62,314 nucleotides of DNA, from contig CAIQBG010000068.1 in NCBI GenBank assembly GCA_903870055.1, positions 1 through 62,314 of the forward strand, given 5' to 3'. The stretch's first letter is position 1, and each line of letters opens with the position of its first letter. The stretch is from an uncultured Pseudomonadota bacterium. Lineage in GTDB: Bacteria > Pseudomonadota > Gammaproteobacteria > Burkholderiales > Rhodocyclaceae. The position numbers and the translations under genes are program-made. A model generated the notes under the pieces. It did not search any database, was not told the origin of the DNA, and saw only the letters and a list, made by a program, of their open reading frames with translations. Below are positions 45,688 through 57,797 of this stretch, piece after piece.

Positions 45688-46629
45688 TCAGACCACGCCG
45701 GCACTATGCGCCTGCTGGTCTGCCCAGTAGCTGGAACGCACCATCGGACCACAGGCAGCACCCTCGAAGCCGAGTGCCAAGGCCTCGGTTTCGAACTGCT
45801 TGAATATATCCGGGTGGACGTAACGCTGTACTGGCAGGTGATGATTCGATGGGGCCAGATACTGGCCAATCGTCAGCAGATTGATATCGTGGGCGCGCAT
45901 GTCCTTGAGTTCTTCGATGATCTCTTCATCGGTTTCTCCCAGGCCAACCATCAAACCAGATTTAGTAGGCACGTTCGGATAGCGCTCTTTGAATGCCTTC
46001 AGAAAATTCAGTGAGTGTGCGTAATCGGCACCGGGACGCGCCTGCTTATAAAGACGGGGCACAGTTTCCAGATTGTGATTCATCACATCCGGCAAGGCCT
46101 GGCCAAATATATCCAGCGCCACATCCATGCGCCCCCGGAAATCGGGGACGAGCACTTCAATCGTGGTAGTTGGTGAGGCTTCGCGCACCGCACGGATCAC
46201 ATCTACAAAGTGTTGTGCGCCGCCATCGCGCAGATCATCACGATCCACACTGGTAATCACCACATAACGTAATTTCAGATTTGCTACAGACTCTGCCAGG
46301 TGACGCGGCTCATCCACGTCTGGTGGCAATGGCTTGCCATGGCCAACATCACAGAACGGACAACGACGGGTACAGATATCACCGAGAATCATGAAGGTGG
46401 CTGTGCCACGTCCAAAACATTCACCAATATTCGGACAAGCAGCTTCTTCGCAGACCGTATGCAACTTCTGGTCGCGCAGCATTTTTTTGATTTCGCCAAA
46501 ACGACCAGCATCATTACCGGCTTTGACGCGGATCCAATCCGGTTTGCGCAGCGGTTCCTGTGGCACGATCTTGATAGGGATTCGTGCCGTCTTCAGTTCG
46601 CCTTTTTGTTTTACCCCGGCGTCAGCCAT
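45688..46629 (-). CDS. lipA: Lipoyl synthase
   Basis: 313 residues from ATG at 46629; the frame is open to 46743 but that part lies in lipB. The auxiliary cluster cysteines are in [13 protein letters not shown] and the radical-SAM cysteines in [10 protein letters not shown] (C-x3-C-x2-C). It inserts two sulfurs into octanoyl groups. It overlaps lipB by eight bases, the usual lipB-lipA order. Confidence 0.96.
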   Translation of the reverse strand: MADAGVKQKGELKTARIPIKIVPQEPLRKPDWIRVKAGNDAGRFGEIKKMLRDQKLHTVCEEAACPNIGECFGRGTATFMILGDICTRRCPFCDVGHGKPLPPDVDEPRHLAESVANLKLRYVVITSVDRDDLRDGGAQHFVDVIRAVREASPTTTIEVLVPDFRGRMDVALDIFGQALPDVMNHNLETVPRLYKQARPGADYAHSLNFLKAFKERYPNVPTKSGLMVGLGETDEEIIEELKDMRAHDINLLTIGQYLAPSNHHLPVQRYVHPDIFKQFETEALALGFEGAACGPMVRSSYWADQQAHSAGVV

Positions 46630-47257
46630 CGGCGCTCTCCAGTTGTTTCTGCAAATGTTTGAGCAGGGCTTCACCTGCTTCGGAAACCGATACGTTAACA
46701 CCCAAATCATGCAATTGGGTAACCGCCATACCCGCGTAGCCACAGGGGTTGATCGCTGAAAACGGTGCGAGATCCATGTTCACATTCAGACTCACCCCGT
46801 GGTAACTGCAGCCATTGCGGATACGCAGACCCAAGGCGGCCACTTTCGCCTCCCCCACATACACCCCCGGGGCACCCTCACGACGATCTGCTTTGATACC
46901 GTAGCCGGCCATTAGATCAATCACTGCCTGCTCGATCTTGCACACCAACTCACGCACTTTGAAGTGTCGGCGCTGCAAATCAACCAACAGGTACACCACC
47001 ACCTGGCCGGGCCCATGATAGGTAATCTGCCCGCCACGATCGATCGGCACAATCGGTACGCCAATGTCATGCAGTAGATGCTCTGGTTTGCCAGCTTGGC
47101 CCTGAGTAAACACGGGGGGATGCTCGACCAACCAGAGTTCATCTGGCGCTTTAACAGCAGCTTCACCGACACGCGCAAGCGTCTGATCACGCATGGCATG
47201 CCAGGTTGGCTCATAAGCAACCAACCCAAGGCGTCGTACGTGCAGTGGCAATGTCAC
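46622..47257 (-). CDS. lipB: Octanoyltransferase
   Basis: 211 residues. [18 protein letters not shown] is the LipB signature; the catalytic Lys is in [11 protein letters not shown] and the Cys in [14 protein letters not shown]. It transfers octanoate from ACP to lipoyl domains. It starts two bases after the stop of the DUF493 gene upstream, so it is in an operon with it and with lipA. Confidence 0.96.
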   Translation of the reverse strand: MTLPLHVRRLGLVAYEPTWHAMRDQTLARVGEAAVKAPDELWLVEHPPVFTQGQAGKPEHLLHDIGVPIVPIDRGGQITYHGPGQVVVYLLVDLQRRHFKVRELVCKIEQAVIDLMAGYGIKADRREGAPGVYVGEAKVAALGLRIRNGCSYHGVSLNVNMDLAPFSAINPCGYAGMAVTQLHDLGVNVSVSEAGEALLKHLQKQLESADG

Positions 47258-47259
47258 GC

Positions 47260-47562
47260 TTAGAGCACAACCTTAACGAGCGGATGGCTAGTCAGTGCAC
47301 GGTAGAGATTGTCGAGCTGCTCTTTGGATTGCGCGTTGATGGTGCAAGTCAGGCTGACGTACTTGCCCGAACTGGATGCACGCATCTCCATCTCCTTACC
47401 GTCATAGTCAGGCGCAAATTGATGCACGACTGCCAGCACTTCCTGCGCTAGATCATTCTGAGCCAGACCCATAATCTTGAGCGGGAAGGCGCAGGGGAAC
47501 TCCAATAGGGTTTCCGCGCCACCACCCACGGGCTCTTTAGGCAAATCAGACGCATGCGTCAT
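47260..47562 (-). CDS. DUF493 (YbeD-like) protein
   Basis: 100 residues, ACT-like small fold of the YbeD/DUF493 family: LLEFPCAFPLKIMG, then VSLTCTINAQSKEQLDNLYRALTSHPLVKVVL. It nearly always lies beside lipB, and its role is unknown. ATG at 47562 follows AGGAG. It is downstream of rlpA by 17 bases. Confidence 0.92.
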   Translation of the reverse strand: MTHASDLPKEPVGGGAETLLEFPCAFPLKIMGLAQNDLAQEVLAVVHQFAPDYDGKEMEMRASSSGKYVSLTCTINAQSKEQLDNLYRALTSHPLVKVVL

Positions 47563-47579
47563 AAGATCTCTCCTGAGAA

Positions 47580-48518
47580 TTATTGGCGAACAGAGATATG
47601 CGGCTGCCCACCCAGCGCATCACGAATTTTTGTCTGAACGGCATCCGCTTCAGCACGTGATGTAAACGGCCCCACCTGTACACGATGCCACGGCGGCTCG
47701 CTATAAACGTGCACCTGGGCTGGCGTCATCCAGTCCAGCTCACGCAGCAGATAGTTGCGCAGCACCTGCGCATTGAAACCATTCTGGAATGCGCCCATCT
47801 GGACATAGGTGCCCGGCTTCGGCACTTCCTCACCATAACGTGTTTTATCATCTATTTTGGCTTCATTAGCGGTGAGCGCATCCTTGCTCAACTCAGCATA
47901 AGTAACGCCGCCCGCATCCGGCATAATCAACTCAACACGTACTGGGCTACTGCCCTGATCCACATAGCCCAGCTTGTAGGCTGCTGTGAATGACAGATCA
48001 ATGATGCGGCCATTATGAAATGGGCCCCGGTCATTAACACGCACGATGACACTACGATTGTTCTGCGTATTTGTTACACGCACATAGCAAGGCAACGGCA
48101 AAGTCGGATGCGCCGCCGTCATGGCAAACATATCGTAGGTATCACCATTCGATGTTTTTAACCCATTGAACTTGGTGCCGTACCAACTACCGATGCCTTG
48201 CTGCTGGAACGGCTGCAGACTGGTCATCGGCGTAAAGCTCATGCCCAGCACCGTATAGGGTTTGTTCGCTGCGTTGCGCAATGGCTCCAGGCGCGGCGTA
48301 GCATTCGGAATCTGATCAATGTTTTCCGGGATCTGCGCAGGCAGCCCATCATCTTTATAAAATCCCCCACCCTTGCGCGGATAGGGCTTCATCACGTAAC
48401 TGCCCGTCGTTGGCGTTGTGGCCACCGGCTTACGTGCTGGTGTACTGGAACAACCACTCAACAAAATCGCCAGCAGAATGCCAGCTTGTGCGCAAAATAA
48501 AGAGTTCTTCAGCTTCAT
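47580..48518 (-). CDS. rlpA: RlpA-like lipoprotein with SPOR domain
   Basis: 312 residues from ATG at 48518. A signal peptide with lipobox LSGC (Cys about 23) is followed by a double-psi beta-barrel domain (GIGSWYGTKFNGLKTSNGD, then VRVNDRGPFHNGRIIDLS with the catalytic Asp) and a C-terminal SPOR domain (GTYVQMGAFQNGFNAQV onwards). RlpA is a lytic transglycosylase acting on naked glycan strands at the septum. Its ATG overlaps the rodA stop (TGATG). Confidence 0.94.
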   Translation of the reverse strand: MKLKNSLFCAQAGILLAILLSGCSSTPARKPVATTPTTGSYVMKPYPRKGGGFYKDDGLPAQIPENIDQIPNATPRLEPLRNAANKPYTVLGMSFTPMTSLQPFQQQGIGSWYGTKFNGLKTSNGDTYDMFAMTAAHPTLPLPCYVRVTNTQNNRSVIVRVNDRGPFHNGRIIDLSFTAAYKLGYVDQGSSPVRVELIMPDAGGVTYAELSKDALTANEAKIDDKTRYGEEVPKPGTYVQMGAFQNGFNAQVLRNYLLRELDWMTPAQVHVYSEPPWHRVQVGPFTSRAEADAVQTKIRDALGGQPHISVRQ

Positions 48519-49621
48519 CAGCGATTCGTCCGGTGTGTTTCTATACTCATGAGGATACCGAGTCCCGTGCACAAGGTCACCAGTGCCGTACCGCCATAAC
48601 TGATGAAAGGCAGCGGCACACCAACCACCGGCAAAATACCCGACACCATGCCCATGTTTACAAACGCATAGGTAAAGAAACCCATGGTGATCGAGCCCGC
48701 CAATAACCGGTTAAAGGTGGTGCTGGCGCGCAAGGAAATGCGCAGCCCGCGTTCGATCAGGAATCCATAAAGCACGACCAGAATGACATTGCCGATCATG
48801 CCCCACTCTTCGGCAAACACCGCGAAGATAAAGTCAGTATGTTTTTCCGGAATGAATTCCAGCTGCGCCTGCGACCCGCTCATATAGCCCTTACCGATCA
48901 CACCACCTGACCCGATCGCAATCGTAGATTGAATGATGTGATAACCGGATCCCAACGGATCTGTTGTCGGATCAATTAGGGTAAGAATCCGCTTTTGCTG
49001 ATAGTCATGTAGGAAGTGCCAAGCAAAGGGTGCGACGGCCATGGCAGCAGCCGCCAGGCCGCCCAATACCCACCAGGAAAGTCCTGCGAGGAAAATTACG
49101 TAAAAGCCCGCCGAGAAAACCAGAATGGCCGTTCCCAAGTCAGGCTGTTTAGCAATCAGTGCAGAAGGAATTAACAGGATCAGCAATGCACCAAGATATT
49201 TAGAAAACCATCGACGGTTCTCGAAATGATGGAAATACCAGGCCATCACCAGCGGCATCGCAATCTTCATAATTTCCGAAGGCTGTATACGGGTGAAGCC
49301 CAGCGACAACCAACGCTTGGCACCATTCACCTTAATACCAAACAGCATCACCAAAACCAACAGGACCAAACCGAATAGATACATCGGCCAGGCCAGCTGC
49401 ATCAATCGCTGCGGCGGAATACGTGCCACAACAAACATCAGCACCAGAGCCGCCGCCATATTCAATAACTGTGATGGCATGCGCTCCTGGCCGGACCAGG
49501 TCGCCGAAAACACCGTGAGCAGACCAACGCCCATGAGCAGCATCGTGATTCTGAACAGCGGGAAATCCACGTGCTCGGACCACGCCTGTACAAACCCGCG
49601 CCAGTTAATCGACCGACTCAT
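48518..49621 (-). CDS. rodA: Rod-shape SEDS glycosyltransferase RodA
   Basis: 367 residues, about ten hydrophobic spans, of the SEDS family. PLGSGYHIIQSTIAIGSGG holds the conserved extracellular loop, and GILPVVGVPLPFISYGGTAL is the family signature. It polymerises glycan strands with PBP2 in the elongasome. It overlaps mrdA by four bases and rlpA by one, so they are co-translated. Confidence 0.95.
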   Translation of the reverse strand: MSRSINWRGFVQAWSEHVDFPLFRITMLLMGVGLLTVFSATWSGQERMPSQLLNMAAALVLMFVVARIPPQRLMQLAWPMYLFGLVLLVLVMLFGIKVNGAKRWLSLGFTRIQPSEIMKIAMPLVMAWYFHHFENRRWFSKYLGALLILLIPSALIAKQPDLGTAILVFSAGFYVIFLAGLSWWVLGGLAAAAMAVAPFAWHFLHDYQQKRILTLIDPTTDPLGSGYHIIQSTIAIGSGGVIGKGYMSGSQAQLEFIPEKHTDFIFAVFAEEWGMIGNVILVVLYGFLIERGLRISLRASTTFNRLLAGSITMGFFTYAFVNMGMVSGILPVVGVPLPFISYGGTALVTLCTGLGILMSIETHRTNR

Positions 49622-51642
49622 GGCTTCTTCCTGACTGGCAACGCCTGGCTGGCATTACTCGGCATACGCACGAATGGACCAGGCGTTGGCGTATTCAATG
49701 CCTTCTGGGCATCGTAGTCATCATCCTGATGATCCACATAGTTCGCCACATCGCGTGATTCCGGAACCGGTTCACCGGGTTCATCCGGAGCGGGCCCCTT
49801 GGGCACAATCCCTTGCAGATAGTAATCAAACACCTGGCGCGTAATCGGCGCCGCAGATGTCGCACCAAAGCCCGCATTTTCAACAATCACGGCTAGCGCA
49901 ATCTTCGGTTTATCAGCAGGCGCAAATGCAATAAACAACGCATGGTCACGCAGGAATTCTTTAGTGCCCCCGTGCGAATAGTTTCCACCATTCAGGCTGA
50001 ACACCTGTGCCGTGCCCGTCTTACCAGCTGCCACATACTTGGCACCGGCAAATGCTTTCGTGCCCGTACCTTCTTTGTTAACGCCGATCATGGCGTTCTT
50101 GATCACTTCGACATGCTCCGGCTTCAACGCCACGTCATGTGCTTTTTCCAGGGGTATTTCGCGCACCCCGCCAGAACGTACATCGCTGATGCTGCGCACC
50201 AGATGCGGTTTATAACCCACACCATTATTCGCCAGAATGGCGGTGGCCTGCGCCAGCTGCATCATGGTGTAGGAGTTGTAACCCTGGCCAATGCCGATGG
50301 AGATGGTTTCACCGGCGTACCACTTCTGTTGCTCCGGACGCTTGAAGCGGCGCTGCTTCCACTCTTCAGATGGCAGAATGCCGCGCGACTCACCATCGAT
50401 ATCAATGCCGGTCTTGCTACCAAAACCCATTTGACCCATAAAACCGGCGATGCCATTAATGCCCCAGTCATTGGCCAGCGTGTAGTAGTAGGTATCACAT
50501 GAATGAACGATGGAGCTGTACATGTTAACCATGCCATGCCCGCCTTTTTTATCATCGCGGAACGTATGGTTACCGAAGTTGAAGTAACCCGGGTCGCTAA
50601 TTGCCTGTTGCGGCGTACGCTTACCTACAGTCAGCGCACCCAATGCCATGAATGGCTTGAAGGTGGAGCCTGGTGGATACGTGCCATAAATCGCGCGGTT
50701 GAGTAGCGGCTTGTTGATATCTGTATTCAAGACATCCCAGTCATCGCTACGAATACCATCCACAAATAGATTCGGGTCATAGGTCGGCATCGAAACCAGC
50801 GCAAGAATTTCGCCGTTCGATGGATCAATCGCCACCAAGGCGCCACGCCGTTTACCGAAGGCCGTTTCAGCCACTTGCTGCAACTTGGCGTCAACGGTTA
50901 GATTCAAGTTATTGCCCGACACAGGTGGCGTGCGCGACAACACACGAATACCGCGACCACCCGCATCTACCTCAACACTCTCGAATCCACTGATGCCATG
51001 CATCTCGAATTCATAACGCTGTTCGAGACCGGCCTTGCCGATATGATCGGTACCGCGATAGTTGGCTGCCTGACCTTCTTCGTCAATACGCTCCAGATCT
51101 TTGGTATTGATCCGTCCCATGTAGCCCAGCGCATGCGCCGCTGTTTCACCCAATGGGTAACTACGGAACAAACGGGCGCGCACTTCAACACCGGGGAAGC
51201 GATAGCGTTGCGCAGCAAAGCGCGCCACTTCTTCTTCGGTCAATCGCGAACGAATCGGAATTGACTCAAAGGTTTTGGCTTCGCGTAACAGCTGTTTGAA
51301 ACGGCGCTTATCTTTACCTTCGATGGTTACCACCTTCGAAAGCGCTTCGATCGTTTGATCAATCGGACCCGCACGTCCCGGCACAATCTCCAGCGTATAG
51401 GCCGAGGTATTAGTAGCCATCAAAACGCCGTTACGATCAAAAATCAGGCCGCGGTTCGGCACCACGGGCACCAACGTCAAACGGTTGTCTTCTGCGCGTG
51501 TCGTGTAATAGCTGTTCTGAACCACACCGAGCCAGAAGAAGCGCAACACCAGAATAAAGAAGGCGACCAGCATGATCACCGAGGCCGTGCTTAGCCTGCC
51601 CTGAAACTTTCGGCTGTTATCCTGGTCATCAAAATGGGACAT
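49618..51642 (-). CDS. mrdA: Penicillin-binding protein 2
   Basis: 674 residues. An N-terminal membrane span (about 20-40), a dimerisation domain, and a transpeptidase domain with the STFK motif (PPGSTFKPFMA), SxN-type SCDT, and KTGT (AGKTGTAQ). The C-terminal tail is Pro-rich and longer than in some relatives. It cross-links peptidoglycan in elongation with RodA. Confidence 0.95.
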   Translation of the reverse strand: MSHFDDQDNSRKFQGRLSTASVIMLVAFFILVLRFFWLGVVQNSYYTTRAEDNRLTLVPVVPNRGLIFDRNGVLMATNTSAYTLEIVPGRAGPIDQTIEALSKVVTIEGKDKRRFKQLLREAKTFESIPIRSRLTEEEVARFAAQRYRFPGVEVRARLFRSYPLGETAAHALGYMGRINTKDLERIDEEGQAANYRGTDHIGKAGLEQRYEFEMHGISGFESVEVDAGGRGIRVLSRTPPVSGNNLNLTVDAKLQQVAETAFGKRRGALVAIDPSNGEILALVSMPTYDPNLFVDGIRSDDWDVLNTDINKPLLNRAIYGTYPPGSTFKPFMALGALTVGKRTPQQAISDPGYFNFGNHTFRDDKKGGHGMVNMYSSIVHSCDTYYYTLANDWGINGIAGFMGQMGFGSKTGIDIDGESRGILPSEEWKQRRFKRPEQQKWYAGETISIGIGQGYNSYTMMQLAQATAILANNGVGYKPHLVRSISDVRSGGVREIPLEKAHDVALKPEHVEVIKNAMIGVNKEGTGTKAFAGAKYVAAGKTGTAQVFSLNGGNYSHGGTKEFLRDHALFIAFAPADKPKIALAVIVENAGFGATSAAPITRQVFDYYLQGIVPKGPAPDEPGEPVPESRDVANYVDHQDDDYDAQKALNTPTPGPFVRMPSNASQALPVRKKP

Positions 51643-51645
51643 GGG

Positions 51646-52167
51646 TCAGATCGGCCGCTCGAAGTCGCGATCATTCGACAGGAACTGCGGCAACATCAGC
51701 ACATAGGTTGCTGGCACCCAGAGCGCAACAGTCACAAAAGGCTGCACGAAATAGAACAGGCTAGGCAACTCATCACCGGCAAACCAACGCACCAGCACCT
51801 GCAAGCAGGCGCCGATAAAAATGATCGGCAACACGTTAACCAGTTGCTGCTTCAATGGCAGCCAGAGAATCCGGTGTGCCATAACGCGGCTTGCGTAAGA
51901 CATCAGCACATAAGCCAGAGCGTGCTGTCCCATCAAACTGCCATCCACCACATCCATCAGAATACCCAGCACAAAAGCCGTACCGGTACTCACGACCAAT
52001 GGTGAACGAATAGACCAGAAAACAATGACCAACGCTACCCAATCCGGGAACCACGGCCAGAAAGAGGTTGGCAACAGATTCATCAGAAAAGCCAACAGCA
52101 AGGTCAGGCGAATGAAGCCGGGACGTGCAGGGCGCAAAAGGCGGGAAGACTGGAAATCAATCTGCAT
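51646..52167 (-). CDS. mreD: Rod-shape protein MreD
   Basis: 173 residues, about five hydrophobic segments. It fits MreD by size, position and motifs (PDWVALVIVFW, then GFVLGILMDVVDGSLMGQHAL-like text here FVLGILMDVVDGSLMGQ). It is an inner-membrane member of the MreBCD complex. It lies three bases after mreC and three before mrdA. Confidence 0.92.
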   Translation of the reverse strand: MQIDFQSSRLLRPARPGFIRLTLLLAFLMNLLPTSFWPWFPDWVALVIVFWSIRSPLVVSTGTAFVLGILMDVVDGSLMGQHALAYVLMSYASRVMAHRILWLPLKQQLVNVLPIIFIGACLQVLVRWFAGDELPSLFYFVQPFVTVALWVPATYVLMLPQFLSNDRDFERPI

Positions 52168-52169
52168 GA

Positions 52170-53096
52170 TTACTGCGCCTTACGCTTTTTCTTAGACATC
52201 GTTGTGCCCGTGGCGTTATCTGCCGCACGATCCAGCGATGCCGGACGATCGGTAGGCAAGGCCACTGGTTCTAACAACAATACTTCGCCATAGCGACCCA
52301 TACCTGCCGCCGGCGTCAGAATGAATTTAGAAAAGATACCGTTCGGGTCACTCTCTAGGCTTTCCACTTTGCCCACACGCAACCCACGCGGATAAATGCC
52401 ATCGATACCGGAGGTCACAATCCAGTCACCCACCTGAACGTCGGCATTGGAGGACATATAGCGCATCTCGAGGCGGCCATCGCCTGTGCCAAACACTACC
52501 GTACGCAAACCATTACGCACCACCTGCGCCGGGATTGATTGATTGCGATCCGTTAGCAAGGTGACTTCGGCATAATCGGGCGCCACACGAGTCACCTGAC
52601 CTACCACGCCCTGATCATCAACCACCGGTTGGCCTTCAATTACACCCTGATCCGTACCCCGATCCAGAATCACACGACGATTAAATGGATCGCGCGCGCT
52701 ATAGAGAATGGTCGCTGGCTGCACACGCGCACCTAGCACCCGCTTGGTCTCAAGCAGCTTACGCAGATACTGGTTCTCGGCTTCCAGCACTTGTAATTGT
52801 TGCGTCTTCTCCGCGTCTACCAGACGCGCCTGGCGCAATGCCGTGTTTTCCTGGCGCACCTGATCGAGCGTGACCGCATATTCATCCACGGTAGTCAGCG
52901 CAATCACGGGCCACTGCACAATCTGTTTGAGCGGTGCCGTTACATAAGTCAGCGACAAGCGCATCGGTTCCAGATACCGGAAGCGATCATCCAGCACCAA
53001 CAACGAAATCGATGTGCAGACGTACAGAATCAACAGGGCCAGCGGTGCTGGCCCTTGCTTGAATAACGGAGGGGGTTGGTGATCCAGTCCCGACAT
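52170..53096 (-). CDS. mreC: Rod-shape protein MreC
   Basis: 308 residues from ATG at 53096 (a TTG nine codons upstream is less likely). One N-terminal membrane span (about 18-38), a coiled coil (about 70-105, with RQENTALRQARLVDAEKTQQ), then the MreC beta domain with RVILDRGTDQGVIEGQPV and GDWIVTSGIDGIYPRGL. It bridges MreB and PBP2. The C-terminal tail is basic and short. Confidence 0.94.
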   Translation of the reverse strand: MSGLDHQPPPLFKQGPAPLALLILYVCTSISLLVLDDRFRYLEPMRLSLTYVTAPLKQIVQWPVIALTTVDEYAVTLDQVRQENTALRQARLVDAEKTQQLQVLEAENQYLRKLLETKRVLGARVQPATILYSARDPFNRRVILDRGTDQGVIEGQPVVDDQGVVGQVTRVAPDYAEVTLLTDRNQSIPAQVVRNGLRTVVFGTGDGRLEMRYMSSNADVQVGDWIVTSGIDGIYPRGLRVGKVESLESDPNGIFSKFILTPAAGMGRYGEVLLLEPVALPTDRPASLDRAADNATGTTMSKKKRKAQ

Positions 53097-53172
53097 CAGA
53101 AAACTCCGCCGCGTCCGGAACAAACCTGATTCAGGTTATGACGCAGCTGCGTCCCGGACATGGCGAGGGCTC

Positions 53173-54471
<1,299 letters not shown>

Positions 54472-54765
54472 ATGGCTTTTACCCCTGAAGACGTACAAAG
54501 ACTGGCGAAATTAGCCAGAATCGAGCTCGGATCCGAGCAGATTTCGGCCACCCTAGGCCATCTGGACAATATTTTCGGCATGATCGCCGACCTGCGCCAG
54601 GTTAATACCGAGGGCATCGCCCCCATGGCCCACGCCTGTGATGTAGCCCAGCGCCTGCGCGCCGACGCCGTTACCGAGGGCAGCGTAGCCCAACGCGACC
54701 GCTGCCTGGCCCTGGCGCCCGAAGCCGAAGCCGGCCTGTTCCTCGTGCCGAAGGTGATCGAATGA
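54472..54765 (+). CDS. gatC: Asp-tRNA(Asn)/Glu-tRNA(Gln) amidotransferase subunit C
   Basis: 97 residues. [17 protein letters not shown] and [27 protein letters not shown] are the typical GatC helices and strand. It stabilises GatA with GatB. It overlaps gatA by four bases. Confidence 0.95.
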   Translation: MAFTPEDVQRLAKLARIELGSEQISATLGHLDNIFGMIADLRQVNTEGIAPMAHACDVAQRLRADAVTEGSVAQRDRCLALAPEAEAGLFLVPKVIE

Positions 54766-56216
54766 TTAACGCCAGCCTTAAAGAGCTCGCCAGCGCACTG
54801 GACAGCAAAAAAATCTCCAGCCTGGAACTCACCGATCTGTTCCTCGGCCGTATTGCCCAGCACAACCCGCTGATCAACGCCTTCGTAACGGTTGATGAAG
54901 AAAAGTCCCGCGCCGCCGCCAAAGCAGCTGATGCCATCCGCGCCGCTGGCAATGCTGGCCCGCTCACCGGTGTGCCCATCGCCCACAAAGACATCTTCTG
55001 TCAGGATGGCTGGCGCACCACTTGTGGCTCGCGCATGCTGGAAAACTTCATCGCACCGTACAACGCTACCGTCGTTGAGCGCTGCAACCAGGCCGGGCTG
55101 GTGCCACTGGGCAAGGTCAACATGGACGAATTTGCCATGGGCTCGTCCAACGAAACATCTTATTACGGCCCGGTACGCAACCCCTGGGATACCGATCGCG
55201 TTCCAGGCGGTTCATCAGGTGGTTCGGCGGCGGCCGTCGCCGCACGCCTGGCACCAGCTGCCACCGGCACCGATACCGGCGGCTCCATTCGCCAACCTGC
55301 TGCACTGTGTGGCCTCACCGGCCTGAAGCCTTCTTATGGCACCGTCTCACGCTGGGGCATGATTGCCTTTGCTTCGTCACTCGACCAGGCCGGCCCGATG
55401 GCCCGTTCGGCCGAAGACTGTGGCCTGCTGCTCAATGCCTTTGCCGGTTTTGATGCTAAAGACTCCACCAGCCTGGAGCGCGACAACGAGGATTACACCC
55501 GTTCACTATATCAGCCACTCAAGGGTCTACGCATCGGTTTGCCTAAAGAATTCTTCGGCACAGACGGCGATGCCGCCACCATGGCCGCTATCGAAGCGGC
55601 TCTGGCTGAATACCGCAAACTCGGTGCAGAAACGGTTGAGGTATCACTGCCTTCGATCAGCCAATCGGTATCTGCCTATTACGTCATCGCCCCGGCCGAA
55701 GCCAGTTCCAATCTGTCGCGTTTTGACGGCGTGCGTTACGGCTATCGCGCACCGGAATACACCGACCTCAACGACATGTACGCCAAATCGCGCGCGCAGG
55801 GTTTTGGTGAAGAAGTCAAACGCCGCATCCTCATTGGCACCTACGTACTGTCACACGGCTACTACGATGCCTACTATCTGCAGGCACAACGTATCCGCCG
55901 CCTGATCGCCAGCGATTTCGACGCGGCCTTCAAACAATGTGACGTTATCGCCAGCCCGACAACACCGGGCACGGCCTTCAAGTTCGGCGAAAAGTCAGGC
56001 GACCCTGTGCAGATGTACCTGTCGGACATCTACACCATCGGCGTTAACCTGGCCGGCATCCCGGCACTGTCGCATCCCTGCGGCGAGATCAATGGCCTGC
56101 CCACCGGCATGCAACTGATCGGCCCGTACTTCAGCGAGCATCGTCTGCTCAACGTCACGCACCAATATCAGCAAGTCACCGATTGGCATCGTCGCATGCC
56201 AACGGCCTTCGCCTGA
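54762..56216 (+). CDS. gatA: Amidotransferase subunit A
   Basis: 484 residues, amidase signature family. The Ser-cisSer-Lys triad is visible: Lys in PIAHKD, Ser in [13 protein letters not shown] and Ser in [14 protein letters not shown]. It releases ammonia from glutamine for transamidation of misacylated tRNA. It is coupled to gatC, and 27 bases separate it from gatB. Confidence 0.97.
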   Translation: MINASLKELASALDSKKISSLELTDLFLGRIAQHNPLINAFVTVDEEKSRAAAKAADAIRAAGNAGPLTGVPIAHKDIFCQDGWRTTCGSRMLENFIAPYNATVVERCNQAGLVPLGKVNMDEFAMGSSNETSYYGPVRNPWDTDRVPGGSSGGSAAAVAARLAPAATGTDTGGSIRQPAALCGLTGLKPSYGTVSRWGMIAFASSLDQAGPMARSAEDCGLLLNAFAGFDAKDSTSLERDNEDYTRSLYQPLKGLRIGLPKEFFGTDGDAATMAAIEAALAEYRKLGAETVEVSLPSISQSVSAYYVIAPAEASSNLSRFDGVRYGYRAPEYTDLNDMYAKSRAQGFGEEVKRRILIGTYVLSHGYYDAYYLQAQRIRRLIASDFDAAFKQCDVIASPTTPGTAFKFGEKSGDPVQMYLSDIYTIGVNLAGIPALSHPCGEINGLPTGMQLIGPYFSEHRLLNVTHQYQQVTDWHRRMPTAFA

Positions 56217-56243
56217 TTCACCACTGAGTCCAGAGAGAGACGT

Positions 56244-57686
56244 ATGACCTGGGAAGTTGTTATCGGCATCGAAACGCATGCCCAACTCGCCACCCAATCG
56301 AAAATCTTTTCGGGGGCCTCCACTGCCTTCGGCGCTGAGCCGAATGCCCAAACCAGCCTGATCGACCTGGCCATGCCGGGCGTACTGCCCGTGGTTAACC
56401 GCGAGGCCGTTGGCTGCGCCATCCGCTTCGGCCTGGCCGTTGGTTCCAAGATCGACCAGCACTCTATCTTTGCCCGCAAAAACTATTTCTATCCGGATCT
56501 GCCTAAGGGCTACCAGATAAGCCAGTTTGAAAACCCCGTTGTCGTAGGTGGCCAGATCGTGCTGCAACTCGGCCAAGGCGACGATCTTGTTGAAAAGGTT
56601 GTGAACCTGACGCGCGCCCACATGGAAGAAGATGCCGGCAAATCCCTGCATGAAGACTTCCAAGGCCGCACCGGCGTTGATCTTAATCGTGCAGGTACAC
56701 CGCTGCTCGAAATCGTGACCGAACCAGAAATGCGATCATCGGCAGAAGCCGTTGCCTACGCCCGCGCCCTGCATAGCCTCGTGCGCTGGATCGGCATCTG
56801 CGATGGCAACATGCAGGAAGGCTCCTTCCGCTGTGATGCCAACGTATCCGTGCGCAAACCTGGCCAGCCCTTCGGCACGCGCCGCGAGATCAAGAATCTG
56901 AACTCCTTCCGCTTCATGCAACAAGCCATCGACTATGAAGTGCAATGGCAGATCAATGAACTGGAAGAAGGCCGCGCCATTCAGCAGGCCACCGTGCTGT
57001 TCGATCCGGATACCGGCGAAACACGCGCCATGCGCAGCAAAGAAGACGCGCAGGATTACCGCTACTTCCCGGACCCGGATCTGTTGCCGATCGCAATTAG
57101 TGACGAATGGATCGATCGCGTACGCGGCGAAATGCCGGAGCTACCGCAAGCCATGCGCGAACGCTTCCAGGCGCTCGGCCTCTCGGCCTACGATGCTGCA
57201 GCTGTTACCGCATCACTGGAAATCGCCCGTTACTACGAAAGCGCTCTCAAAGTGGCCGGCAACGCGCAAGCCAAAGTCGCTGCCAACTGGATCATGGGTG
57301 ACTTCTCGGCGCGCCTCAACCGTGAAGGCCTCGACATCGAAGCTGCACCGGTAACCCCAGAGCAACTGGGTGGTCTCATCGCCCGCATTGCGGATCAGAC
57401 CATCTCTAACGCTATCGGCAAAAAAGTATTCGATGCGCTGTGGCAGGGTCAGGGTAAGAGCGCCGATGAAATCATCGAAGCGCAAGGCCTTAAACAAATC
57501 ACTGACACTGGTGCTATTGAAGCTCTGGTCGATGAAGTGCTCGCTGCCAACCCGGGTAACGTCGCCGAGTTCAAAGCCGGCAAAGAGAAGGCACTCAACG
57601 CACTGGTTGGCCAGATCATGAAGGCCGCTAAGGGCAAAGCCAATCCACAACAGGTCAATGATCTGTTGAAGAAGAAGCTTAGCTAA
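56244..57686 (+). CDS. gatB: Amidotransferase subunit B
   Basis: 480 residues. [22 protein letters not shown] is the N-terminal signature, with [10 protein letters not shown] and [10 protein letters not shown] further on. The C-terminal YqeY-like helical domain binds tRNA. It activates Glu-tRNA(Gln) or Asp-tRNA(Asn) with ATP for amide formation. It is the last core gene before the right island. Confidence 0.97.
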   Translation: MTWEVVIGIETHAQLATQSKIFSGASTAFGAEPNAQTSLIDLAMPGVLPVVNREAVGCAIRFGLAVGSKIDQHSIFARKNYFYPDLPKGYQISQFENPVVVGGQIVLQLGQGDDLVEKVVNLTRAHMEEDAGKSLHEDFQGRTGVDLNRAGTPLLEIVTEPEMRSSAEAVAYARALHSLVRWIGICDGNMQEGSFRCDANVSVRKPGQPFGTRREIKNLNSFRFMQQAIDYEVQWQINELEEGRAIQQATVLFDPDTGETRAMRSKEDAQDYRYFPDPDLLPIAISDEWIDRVRGEMPELPQAMRERFQALGLSAYDAAAVTASLEIARYYESALKVAGNAQAKVAANWIMGDFSARLNREGLDIEAAPVTPEQLGGLIARIADQTISNAIGKKVFDALWQGQGKSADEIIEAQGLKQITDTGAIEALVDEVLAANPGNVAEFKAGKEKALNALVGQIMKAAKGKANPQQVNDLLKKKLS

Positions 57687-57699
57687 GCGTAATAACCCA

Positions 57700-57715
57700 A
57701 GGCCTCTTTGAGGCT
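57700..57715 (+). terminator. Weak hairpin after gatB
   Basis: GCCTC-TTT-GAGGC follows the gatB stop by about 16 bases. The stem is only five base pairs and no T-run follows, so it is at best a weak terminator at the border of the right island. Confidence 0.3.
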
Positions 57716-57797
57716 AATGACAATTCGATCTCGTGAGGCAAGTGAAGATAGGACTTCTGTCGCGCCGCCTTGCGACAAATCGATGAGGATAGTGGCC